From CAIUKV01 sp041659105 (lineage in GTDB: Bacteria; Actinomycetota; Acidimicrobiia; IMCC26256; PALSA-555): 20,207 bases of DNA. The stretch covers positions 1-20,207 of the forward strand of contig JBAZYX010000081.1 of assembly GCA_041659105.1 (NCBI GenBank). Direction: 5' to 3'. How positions within the stretch are numbered: position 1 is the first letter of the stretch; each line of letters starts with the position of its first letter. The notes under the pieces are model-generated. The model was not told the origin of the DNA and did not search any database. It saw only the letters and a program-made list of their open reading frames with translations. Below are positions 7,732 to 16,632 of the stretch, piece by piece. Made by a program: the position numbers and the translations under genes.

Positions 7732-8094
7732 GTGACGGAGTTCTATCGGAATTACCTGTCCGTGGCCGTGCTCGTGCTCGCCGCGATCGGGATGGTCGCC
7801 TTCATGCTCGGCTTCGGCCGGCTCATCCGTCCGACGCGGCCGCAGGAAGAGAAGTACATCCCCTACGAGGCCGGTTCCGACCCGACCGGGATGTTCGGCC
7901 AGTCGAACGTCCGGTACTACGTCTTCGCACTGCTCTTCGTCATGTTCGACGTGGAAGCGGTGTTCATCTTCCCCTGGGCGGTCAACCTCGAGTCCCTCGG
8001 CTGGTTCGGTGTCGTGGAGATGACGATCTTCGTGGTGATCCTGACGCTCGGCCTGGTGTACGCCTGGCGCAAAGGGGTGCTCCGGTGGGCCTAG
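7732..8094 (+). CDS. nuoA: NADH-quinone oxidoreductase subunit A
   Basis: Small membrane subunit of complex I next to NuoH that helps close the quinone site; 120 residues with three transmembrane helices. The GTG at 7732 is chosen because GGAGG (7721-7725) sits 6 bases upstream; a GTG at 7705 would add nine unconserved residues. Family motifs: KYIPYEAG (41-48) in the first loop, and LFVMFDVEAVFIFPWAV with the conserved acidic pair in helix 2. The loop motif usually reads YECG; here the cysteine is Ala47. It is the first gene of an 11-gene operon, and its end overlaps nuoB by 10 bases. Confidence 0.96.
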   Translation: MTEFYRNYLSVAVLVLAAIGMVAFMLGFGRLIRPTRPQEEKYIPYEAGSDPTGMFGQSNVRYYVFALLFVMFDVEAVFIFPWAVNLESLGWFGVVEMTIFVVILTLGLVYAWRKGVLRWA

Positions 8095-8666
8095 TCGAGA
8101 AGGGCCTGGTGCCCAAGCCGCTCACCTGGCTGCTCAACTACAGCCGCAAGTACTCGCTGTGGATGTTCCAGTGGGGTCTGGCATGCTGCGCGATCGAGAT
8201 GGCGGCCGCGCTGGCCAGCCCGCGCTACGACATGATGCGCCTGGGCGTGATCCCCTTCCCCGCCAGCCCGCGCCAGGCCGACCTCGTGGTGATCTCCGGC
8301 ACCGTCACCGACAAGATGGCACCCGCGATCAAGCGGCTCTACGAGCAGATGCCCGACCCGAAGTACGTGATCTCGATGGGCTCGTGCGCCAACTGCGGTG
8401 GCCCCTACTGGGACTCGTACTCGGTCACCAAGGGCGTCGACCAGATCATCCCGGTCGACATCTACATCCCCGGCTGCCCGCCGCGGCCCGAGGCGCTGCT
8501 CCAGGGCATCGTGATGCTCCAGGAGCAGATCCAGAACGAGGGCATCGGCAACGACCAGCTGAGGCAGCGCTGGCGGGGCGAGCCGATCGTGATCGACGAG
8601 CCGCACACGGCGCCGGTGGAGCTCACCGCGAAGCCCGACTCCGAGCCGGCGGTGCCTGTTGCCTGA
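8085..8666 (+). CDS. nuoB: NADH-quinone oxidoreductase subunit B (N2 cluster subunit)
   Basis: Carries the terminal [4Fe-4S] cluster N2, which passes electrons to quinone; 193 residues, in the peripheral arm. The GTG at 8085 has AAAGGGG (8071-8077) 7 bases upstream and overlaps the nuoA end. Ligand cysteines are all present: Cys34-Cys35 in GLACCAIEM, Cys101 in MGSCANCGG and Cys131 in YIPGCPPRPEALL. Also typical are SPRYDMMRLG and SGTVTDKMAP. Oddly, Cys104 adds a further cysteine near cluster N2 where many relatives have Gly. The C-terminal 30 residues are variable and rich in Pro and Glu. The stop overlaps the proposed nuoC start. Confidence 0.97.
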   Translation: MGLVEKGLVPKPLTWLLNYSRKYSLWMFQWGLACCAIEMAAALASPRYDMMRLGVIPFPASPRQADLVVISGTVTDKMAPAIKRLYEQMPDPKYVISMGSCANCGGPYWDSYSVTKGVDQIIPVDIYIPGCPPRPEALLQGIVMLQEQIQNEGIGNDQLRQRWRGEPIVIDEPHTAPVELTAKPDSEPAVPVA

Positions 8667-9447
8667 CGAGACCCCGGAGCAGTCGGACGCCGAAGCGCCC
8701 GAGGCCGGCGACGCGCCGGCCGAGGGTGCGGTCGCCGCGGCCGAGCCGGAACCCGAGCCCGAGCCGGAACCCGACCCCCGCCACGTCGAGCTGCTCGCGC
8801 GCCTCGATGCCGCGCTGGGCGACGCCGTGATCGAGCACGCCGACGCCCTCGGCAACCTCGTGGTGCGCATCCGCAACGACGCGTGGGGCCGGTTCGCCGA
8901 GGTCGCCAAGTCGGATCTCGAGTGCGACTACCTCTCGTTCGTGTCGGGCATCGACTGGGCCCCGGCACCGAAGGAGGGCGGCGACGACGGCGGCAGCGAC
9001 ACCTCGTCGCCGGTGCAGCCCACCGAGATGACGTTCGGCGCCGCCGGCTCCGAGGGCCGCTTCCAGGTGTTCGCCCACGTGCAGTCCACAGCCAGGCTCT
9101 GGGGCCTCACGGTCAAGGTCGACGTCGACGAGGCCGACCCCTCGGTCGCGTCGTGGGTGCCCGTGTACCCGGGCGCCGACTGGCACGAGCGCGAGACCTG
9201 GGAGATGTACGGAGTCCGCTTCGACGGCCACCCGAGCCTGCGCCACCTGTACCTGCCCGCGGAGTTCGAGGGCCACCCGCTCCGCAAGGACTTCCCGCTC
9301 CTCGCCCGCGTCGTGAAGCCCTGGCCGGGCCTCGTCGACGTCGAGGCCATGCCCGAGGAGCCGAGCGCCAGCGAGGCGACCAGTGGTGAGGAGCCGAGCG
9401 CCGAGCCGGCCGCGGTGACCAGCGGTACCGAGGGAGGTGGAGAGTGA
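8659..9447 (+). CDS. nuoC: NADH-quinone oxidoreductase subunit C
   Basis: Peripheral-arm subunit (30-kDa homologue) that packs against NuoD; 262 residues. The family signature is clear: ADWHERETWEMYGVRFDGHP (173-192) followed by GHPLRKDFPL (205-214). The conserved domain starts near residue 41. Before it lies an acidic low-complexity leader rich in Pro, Ala and Glu with an (EP)n run at about 29-38, and after residue 230 a second acidic Ser/Glu/Ala tail; a Gly/Asp/Ser-rich insert sits at 102-128. The TTG at 8659, overlapping nuoB by 8 bases, is the most likely start, but its ribosome binding site is weak and the leader makes the exact start uncertain. Separate nuoC and nuoD rules out the fused NuoCD of enterobacteria. 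Confidence 0.94.
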   Translation: MPDETPEQSDAEAPEAGDAPAEGAVAAAEPEPEPEPEPDPRHVELLARLDAALGDAVIEHADALGNLVVRIRNDAWGRFAEVAKSDLECDYLSFVSGIDWAPAPKEGGDDGGSDTSSPVQPTEMTFGAAGSEGRFQVFAHVQSTARLWGLTVKVDVDEADPSVASWVPVYPGADWHERETWEMYGVRFDGHPSLRHLYLPAEFEGHPLRKDFPLLARVVKPWPGLVDVEAMPEEPSASEATSGEEPSAEPAAVTSGTEGGGE

Positions 9448-10634
9448 GCGCCACCGAGACCCCCACGGGGGCGCCGAGCTTCGAGCTCGACCGCAACGCG
9501 ATGCGCCACCTCGCGGACGCGCAGATCAACGTCGAGCTCGACACCGGCGACATGATCCTGAACCTGGGTCCGCAGCACCCCGCGACCCACGGCACGCTGC
9601 GCCTCGTGGTGCGGCTCGACGGCGAGCGCGTGCTCGCGGCCGACCCCGTCATCGGGTACATGCACCGCGGCTACGAGAAGCTGACCGAGGTCCGCACCTA
9701 CCCGCAGATCACCACGCTGATCAACCGGATCGACTGGCTGTCGAGCTTCGCCAACGAGGTCCCGTTCATCCACGCGGCCGAGAAGCTCATGGGCATCGAG
9801 GCCCCGCCGCGTGCCACGTACATCCGCACGATCCTCACCGAGCTGTCGCGCATCTCCACGTTCATCCTGTTCCTGGGCGAGATGGGCCTGCAGGTCGGCG
9901 CGCTCACGCCCGCGTTCTACGGCTTCCGCGACCGCGAGCACGTGCTCAACCTCATCGAGGCCGTCACCGGCGGCCGGTTCCACCCCAACTTCAACCGCAT
10001 CGGCGGCCTGAAGGACGACCTGCCCTGGGCCTGGGTGTCCGAGACCCGCTCGGTCATGAAGATGATGCTCGACTCCTGCGACCAGTTCGAAGACCTGGTC
10101 GCCGGCAACGAGATCTTCCACGCCCGCACCAAGGGGATCGGCGTGATCCCGGGCGAGATCGGCACCGCCTACGGCGTATCGGGCTCCAACCTGCGCGCCT
10201 CGGGCGTCGACTGGGACCTGCGCCGCGACGGCGAGCCCTACCTCGCGTACCCCGACCTCGACTTCAAGGTCTGGACCCACGCCGACGGCGACTCGTTCGC
10301 CCGCTACTGGGTGCGGCTCCAGGAGACCCGTGAGGCCGTGCGCATGGTGCTCCAGCTGCTCGACGGCCTCCCGACGGGCCCGGTCATGGCCAAGGTGCCG
10401 CGGATCATCAAGGTCCCCGAGGGCGAGGCCTGGGTCGAGACCGAGAACCCGCTCGGCCAGATGGGCTACTACGTCGTCTCGAAGGGCGCGACCGGCCCGT
10501 TCCGGTGCAAGATCCGGTCCGCGTCGTTCAGCAACGTCTCGATCCTGCCCTGGCTGCTCCGGGGTGTGTACGTTCCCGACGTCGTGACGATCCTGGCCTC
10601 GCTCTACTTCATCCTCGGGGACATCGATCGGTGA
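9444..10634 (+). CDS. nuoD: NADH-quinone oxidoreductase subunit D (quinone-site subunit)
   Basis: The 49-kDa homologue, which forms most of the quinone-reduction cavity with NuoB and NuoH; 396 residues, normal length. The GTG overlaps the nuoC stop (GTGA), and GGGAGGTGG (9432-9440) is a strong ribosome binding site. Motifs: LGPQHPATHG with His45 and His49 (His49 aligns with Thermus Nqo4 His38), IGYMHRGYEKL with Arg75 (aligned with the methylated arginine of mitochondrial NDUFS2), GSNLRASGVDWDLR, and the C-terminal ILGDIDR. The residue aligned with the quinone-binding Tyr (Thermus Tyr87, human precursor Tyr141) is Trp98, codon TGG at 9735-9737, in NRIDWLSSF. This is unusual and described under findings. 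Hydrogenase-type nickel-binding cysteines are absent, as expected for complex I. Confidence 0.97.
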   Translation: MSATETPTGAPSFELDRNAMRHLADAQINVELDTGDMILNLGPQHPATHGTLRLVVRLDGERVLAADPVIGYMHRGYEKLTEVRTYPQITTLINRIDWLSSFANEVPFIHAAEKLMGIEAPPRATYIRTILTELSRISTFILFLGEMGLQVGALTPAFYGFRDREHVLNLIEAVTGGRFHPNFNRIGGLKDDLPWAWVSETRSVMKMMLDSCDQFEDLVAGNEIFHARTKGIGVIPGEIGTAYGVSGSNLRASGVDWDLRRDGEPYLAYPDLDFKVWTHADGDSFARYWVRLQETREAVRMVLQLLDGLPTGPVMAKVPRIIKVPEGEAWVETENPLGQMGYYVVSKGATGPFRCKIRSASFSNVSILPWLLRGVYVPDVVTILASLYFILGDIDR

Positions 10635-11668
10635 GCAGCTTGCCGGTGTTGGCGCTCGAGGTCGGGTGGGGAACCACGATGGCCATCAAGACGCTCGTCG
10701 TCTTGATGATCATCCCGCTCGGCGCGCTCATCCTCGGGTACACGTTCCTGCTGAAGATGATGAGCCACATGCAGAGCCGGCTCGGGCCGATGGACCCGGG
10801 TGGCTTCCACGGCTGGTTCCAGCTCATCGGCGACGGCATGAAGTTCATCCAGAAGGAAGACCTGATGCCGGAGGGGACGGACCGGAAGGTCTTCGCCGGC
10901 GCCCCCGCGGTCGTTCTCATCTCGACCTTCCTCGTGTTCCTCGTCATCCCGATGGGTCCCGACCTCGTGGTCAAGGACCTCGACGTCGGTGTGTTCTACG
11001 CCCTCGCGGTGTCGAGCCTCTCGGTCATCGGCGTGCTCATGGCCGGCTGGGCCAGCGCCAACAAGTACGCGCTCCTCGGCGCGTTGCGTGCGGCCGGACA
11101 GCTGATCGCCTACGAGCTCCCGCTCCTGCTGGCGGTGGTCGGCGTGGTCATGCAGGCGGGCACGATGAGCCTGCAAGGCATCGTCTACGCCCAGCGCGAC
11201 GGCTCGATCTTCGGGGTCGACTGGATCGGCAACCCGTTCATCCTCACGCAGCTCATCGGCTTCTTGCTCTTCCTCATCGCCGCGCAGGCCGAGCTCACGC
11301 AGACGCCGTTCGACATGCCCGTCGCCGAGAGCGAGCTCGTGGCCGGGTACATGGTCGAGTACACCGGCTTCCGCTTCCTCTTCTTCTTCATGGGCGAGTT
11401 CGGCACCGCGTTCGCCTTCGCCGCCATCGCCGCCACGCTGTTCCTCGGCGGCTGGTCGGTGCCGTGGGTGCACGGCGACATGGCCAACCTGCTCGGGCCG
11501 TTCGTGCTGTTCGCCAAGCTGATGTTCGTGGCGTTCCTCATGTTCTGGGCCCGGTTCACCTACCCGCGGCTGCGTGAGGACCAGCTCCAGGCGTTCGCGT
11601 GGAAGGTCCTCATCCCGATCGGTCTGCTCAACCTGCTGGTCACCGCCGTGTTCAAGGTGGGGTTCTGA
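10631..11668 (+). CDS. nuoH: NADH-quinone oxidoreductase subunit H
   Basis: Membrane subunit (ND1 homologue) that links the quinone cavity to the proton channels; 345 residues, about eight helices. The GTG overlaps the nuoD stop. Conserved parts: NKYALLGALRAAGQLIAYEL (145-164, the conserved Glu is 162) and TPFDMPVAESELVAGYMVEY (225-244). Several residues near the quinone channel depart from the family: the ERK at the end of helix 1 reads Leu40-Leu41-Lys42, the first loop reads RLGPMDPGGFHGWFQLIGD (50-68) and not the usual RIGPNRVGPFGLLQPLAD type, and the acidic loop has Val231 where PEAESE-type sequences have Glu. The gene is intact, so these look like subfamily traits and not decay. The stop and the nuoI ATG share one base (TGATG). 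Confidence 0.96.
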   Translation: MSSLPVLALEVGWGTTMAIKTLVVLMIIPLGALILGYTFLLKMMSHMQSRLGPMDPGGFHGWFQLIGDGMKFIQKEDLMPEGTDRKVFAGAPAVVLISTFLVFLVIPMGPDLVVKDLDVGVFYALAVSSLSVIGVLMAGWASANKYALLGALRAAGQLIAYELPLLLAVVGVVMQAGTMSLQGIVYAQRDGSIFGVDWIGNPFILTQLIGFLLFLIAAQAELTQTPFDMPVAESELVAGYMVEYTGFRFLFFFMGEFGTAFAFAAIAATLFLGGWSVPWVHGDMANLLGPFVLFAKLMFVAFLMFWARFTYPRLREDQLQAFAWKVLIPIGLLNLLVTAVFKVGF

Positions 11669-12156
11669 TGGCCCGGAAGAAGCTCCCCGGCATGATCGGC
11701 GGCCTCGGCATCACGTTGAAGACGATGTTGAAGCCTGCGGTCACGGTGCAGTACCCGCACGAGAAGGAAGAGCCGGTCACCCGGGCGCGTGGCGTCATCG
11801 CGCTGAAGGAAGAGAACTGCACGGTCTGCATGCTGTGCGCGCGGTCGTGCCCCGACTGGTGCATCTACATCGAGGGCCACAAGGAGAAGCGTCCGCCGCG
11901 CCGTGAGGGTGGCCGCGACCGCACCGTCAGCGTCCTCGACCGCTTCGACATCGACTACGCGCTCTGCATGTACTGCGGGATCTGCGTCGAGGTGTGCCCG
12001 TTCGACGCGCTCTTCTGGAGCCCCGAGTTCGAGTACTCCGAGCACAGCATCGCCCGCCTGCTCCACGACAAGGTGAAGCTGGGCGAGTGGATGGAGACCG
12101 TGCCCGAGCCCGAGCCGCTCGAAATCGGCGCCGAACAGCCAAAGAAGAAGAAGTAG
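11668..12156 (+). CDS. nuoI: NADH-quinone oxidoreductase subunit I (two [4Fe-4S] ferredoxin-type)
   Basis: Peripheral-arm subunit that holds clusters N6a and N6b and relays electrons to NuoB; 162 residues. Two complete CxxCxxCxxxCP motifs are seen: Cys51, 54, 57, 61 in CTVCMLCARSCP and Cys100, 103, 106, 110 in CMYCGICVEVCP. The N-terminus has the usual amphipathic membrane-contacting helix (about 8-24). The C-terminus carries a short Pro/Glu stretch (PEPEPLE) and ends in four lysines. With no NuoG in this operon, NuoI is the outermost known electron carrier and the likely docking face for an unknown donor, which is inference. An AAGGTGGGG just before the ATG is a good ribosome binding site. 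Confidence 0.97.
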   Translation: MARKKLPGMIGGLGITLKTMLKPAVTVQYPHEKEEPVTRARGVIALKEENCTVCMLCARSCPDWCIYIEGHKEKRPPRREGGRDRTVSVLDRFDIDYALCMYCGICVEVCPFDALFWSPEFEYSEHSIARLLHDKVKLGEWMETVPEPEPLEIGAEQPKKKK

Positions 12157-12158
12157 CC

Positions 12159-12665
12159 ATGTGGGCCCAGGAAGTCGCCTTCTGGATCATCGCGGTCGCG
12201 ATGGCCGGTGCCGCGATCGGCGTCGTTCGCTCCAACAACGTCGTCCACGCGGCGCTCTTCCTCGTGGTGGTGCTCGCCGGGAGTGCGGCGCAGTACATCC
12301 TCCTGCTCGCCGAGTTCGTCGCGTGGGTGCAGGTGCTGATCTACATCGGCGCGATCGTCGTGCTCTTCCTCTTCGGCGTCATGCTCACCCGGGCGCCGAT
12401 GCGTGAGGAGGCCGGCAAGCTCGACAACAACCAGCGGCTGGCCTCGGGCGTCGTCGCGCTCTTCCTCTTCGGTGTGCTCACGATGTTCCTGGTCGATGCC
12501 TTCCACGGCGACGAGGTCAAGTTCAAGGACTCCCTGGTGCAGCTCGGGAGCACGAACAACATCGGCAACTCGATCTTCCACGACTACGTGATCCCGTTCG
12601 AGGTCGTCTCGATGCTGCTGCTCGCCGCCCTCGTCGGCGCAGTCGCGCTGGCCCGGAGGGACTGA
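12159..12665 (+). CDS. nuoJ: NADH-quinone oxidoreductase subunit J
   Basis: Membrane subunit (ND6 homologue) with about five transmembrane helices, 168 residues. Helix 3 has the conserved segment VLIYIGAIVVLFLFGVML (59-76) with Tyr62, the region whose bulge rearranges during turnover in solved complex I structures. The NVVHAALFLV helix (27-36) is also typical. ATG start two bases after the nuoI stop. A hydrophilic loop of about 40 residues (113-143) precedes the last helix. Part of the translationally linked operon. Confidence 0.95.
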   Translation: MWAQEVAFWIIAVAMAGAAIGVVRSNNVVHAALFLVVVLAGSAAQYILLLAEFVAWVQVLIYIGAIVVLFLFGVMLTRAPMREEAGKLDNNQRLASGVVALFLFGVLTMFLVDAFHGDEVKFKDSLVQLGSTNNIGNSIFHDYVIPFEVVSMLLLAALVGAVALARRD

Positions 12666-12669
12666 AGCG

Positions 12670-12969
12670 TTGCCGATCAACTACTTCCTCATCCTCAGCG
12701 CGTTCCTCTTCTGCACGGGCGCGTACGGTGTGATGGCGCGCCGCAACTCCGTGCTCGTGCTCATGAGCATCGAGCTCATGCTCAATGCCGTGAACCTCAA
12801 CCTCGTGGCGTTCTCCACCCACCTGGAGAACGTCTCCGGCCAGGTGTTCGCGCTGTTCGTGATCACGATCGCCGCCGCCGAGGTGGGCATCGGTCTCGCC
12901 ATCGTGCTGCTCATCTACCGAAACCTCCGCAGTCCCGACCTTGACCAGGTCGAGCAGCTGAAGGGCTGA
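12670..12969 (+). CDS. nuoK: NADH-quinone oxidoreductase subunit K
   Basis: Small membrane subunit (ND4L homologue) with three helices; 99 residues, the family length. Both proton-path glutamates are present: Glu35 in MSIELMLNAVNLNLVAF and Glu71 in ITIAAAEVGIGLAIVLLIYR. The start is TTG at 12670, supported by GGAGGG (12655-12660) 9 bases upstream, within the end of nuoJ, and by the conserved N-terminus starting right there. The gap to nuoJ is 4 bases. Confidence 0.96.
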   Translation: MPINYFLILSAFLFCTGAYGVMARRNSVLVLMSIELMLNAVNLNLVAFSTHLENVSGQVFALFVITIAAAEVGIGLAIVLLIYRNLRSPDLDQVEQLKG

Positions 12970-12977
12970 TTCGAACG

Positions 12978-15053
<2,076 letters not shown>

Positions 15054-15071
15054 CGGAGGGGCTCACCGCAC

Positions 15072-16622
15072 ATGGACTGGTTCAAGGACTGGGCGCTGAC
15101 CCTCGCGGTCTTCACCCCGCTCGTGGGAATGGCACTCGTCATGCTGATTCCGCGAGCGAACGAGGTGGCGATCAAGACGGTCGCCCTCCTCACGTCGTTG
15201 GTGACGCTCGCGGTCGGCATCGGGATCCTCGCCGACTTCGACTACGACCACACCGCGAAGATGCAGTTCCAGGTCGACAAGTCCTGGATCGACGTCATCA
15301 ACGCTCGCTACCACGTGGGCATCGACGGCATCTCGCTGCCGCTGGTGATCCTGACGATGGTGATCGTGCCCCTCTGCATCATCTACTCGTGGGACCACTT
15401 CCCCGACCCGCACAACCCGAAGGCCTTCCTCGCTCTGATCCTGCTGCTCGAGGTCGGGATGATCGGGACGTTCGTGGCGCTCGACCTCGTCCTGTTCTTC
15501 ATCTTCTTCGAGATCGTGCTCCTGCCGATGTTCTTCATGATCGGCGTCTGGGGTGGTCCCAACCGCGAGTACGCGTCGATCAAGTTCTTCCTCTTCACGC
15601 TGTTCGGCTCCGCGCTGATGCTCGTTGCCTTCCTCGGCTTGTTCTTCCTGTCGAAGCAGCAGACCTTCGACATCACCACGCTGTCGGCGCTGGGCGGCTC
15701 GGGCATCGCCCGGAGCACCCAGATCCTCCTGTTCGCCGGCCTGTTCCTGGGCTTCGCGATCAAGGTGCCGATGTTCCCGTTCCACACCTGGCTGCCCGAC
15801 GCGCACACCGAGGCGCCCACGGTGGGTTCGGTGCTCCTGGCCGCGATCCTGCTGAAGCTCGGCACCTACGGCTTCATCCGCATCGCGCTGCCGATCCTCC
15901 CGCAGGGCGCGGAGGTGTGGGCTCCCTGGATCGGCCTCCTCGCGGTGATCGGCATCATCTACGGCGCCTTGTGCTGTCTCGCGCAGACCGACATGAAGCG
16001 CCTCATCGCGTTCTCGTCCGTCGCGCACATGGGCTTCGTGATGCTCGGCATCGCCACGCTCACCGACTTCGGCATCAACGCCGCGGTGTTCGGCATGGTG
16101 GCCCACGGTCTGATCACCGGCATGCTGTTCTTCATCGCCGGTTCGATGCAGCACCGCTACGAGACGCGCGAGATGTCGCGACTCGGCGGACTCCTCATCT
16201 CGGCCCCGAAGATGGGCTGGATCCTGGGCTTCTGCGCGATGGCCTCGCTCGGGTTGCCCGGCCTGGCCGGGTTCTGGGGTGAGTTCCCGGCGGTGCTCTC
16301 GTCGTTCGAGCCGTCGAAGCTGGCCAACGGCCTGATCGGCGGTACCGACGGCACGCTGTGGACGTTCCGAACGTTCATGGTCATCGCTGCGATCGGCACG
16401 GTGCTCGCGGCCGGGTACCTCCTGTGGATGTACCAGCGGGTGGCCATGGGCACGCCCAAGCCCGAGTTCGAGGACGCGCACATCCACGACGTGCACACTT
16501 CCGAGTGGATCTCGTGGACCCCGCTGCTCCTCGGGATCGTCGTGTTCGGTCTCTTCCCGAACCTGATCTTCTCGCTCACCAACGACGCCGCAAGTCACAT
16601 CACCCGAGCGTTCTCGGGCTAG
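15072..16622 (+). CDS. nuoM: NADH-quinone oxidoreductase subunit M (second copy)
   Basis: Antiporter-like proton-pumping subunit of the second complex I, 516 residues. GGAGGGG (15055-15061) precedes the ATG by 10 bases. Channel residues: Glu147 in FFEIVLLPMFFM, Lys231 in FAIKVPMFPFHTWLPDAH, Lys262 in ILLKLGTYGFIR and Glu404 in GLAGFWGEF. The motif TDMKRLIAFSSVAHMGF is present. It lacks the charged C-terminal tail of the first NuoM, ending shortly after the last helix. It is placed between nuoL and nuoN in the same order as in the upstream set. Confidence 0.97.
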   Translation: MDWFKDWALTLAVFTPLVGMALVMLIPRANEVAIKTVALLTSLVTLAVGIGILADFDYDHTAKMQFQVDKSWIDVINARYHVGIDGISLPLVILTMVIVPLCIIYSWDHFPDPHNPKAFLALILLLEVGMIGTFVALDLVLFFIFFEIVLLPMFFMIGVWGGPNREYASIKFFLFTLFGSALMLVAFLGLFFLSKQQTFDITTLSALGGSGIARSTQILLFAGLFLGFAIKVPMFPFHTWLPDAHTEAPTVGSVLLAAILLKLGTYGFIRIALPILPQGAEVWAPWIGLLAVIGIIYGALCCLAQTDMKRLIAFSSVAHMGFVMLGIATLTDFGINAAVFGMVAHGLITGMLFFIAGSMQHRYETREMSRLGGLLISAPKMGWILGFCAMASLGLPGLAGFWGEFPAVLSSFEPSKLANGLIGGTDGTLWTFRTFMVIAAIGTVLAAGYLLWMYQRVAMGTPKPEFEDAHIHDVHTSEWISWTPLLLGIVVFGLFPNLIFSLTNDAASHITRAFSG

Positions 16623-16632
16623 GAGCGGATTC

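Noticed and set aside
8746..8776. Tandem DNA repeat GAGCCGGAACCC
   Set aside because: It is the coding sequence of the Glu-Pro run in NuoC and does not extend beyond it, so it is treated as protein low complexity.
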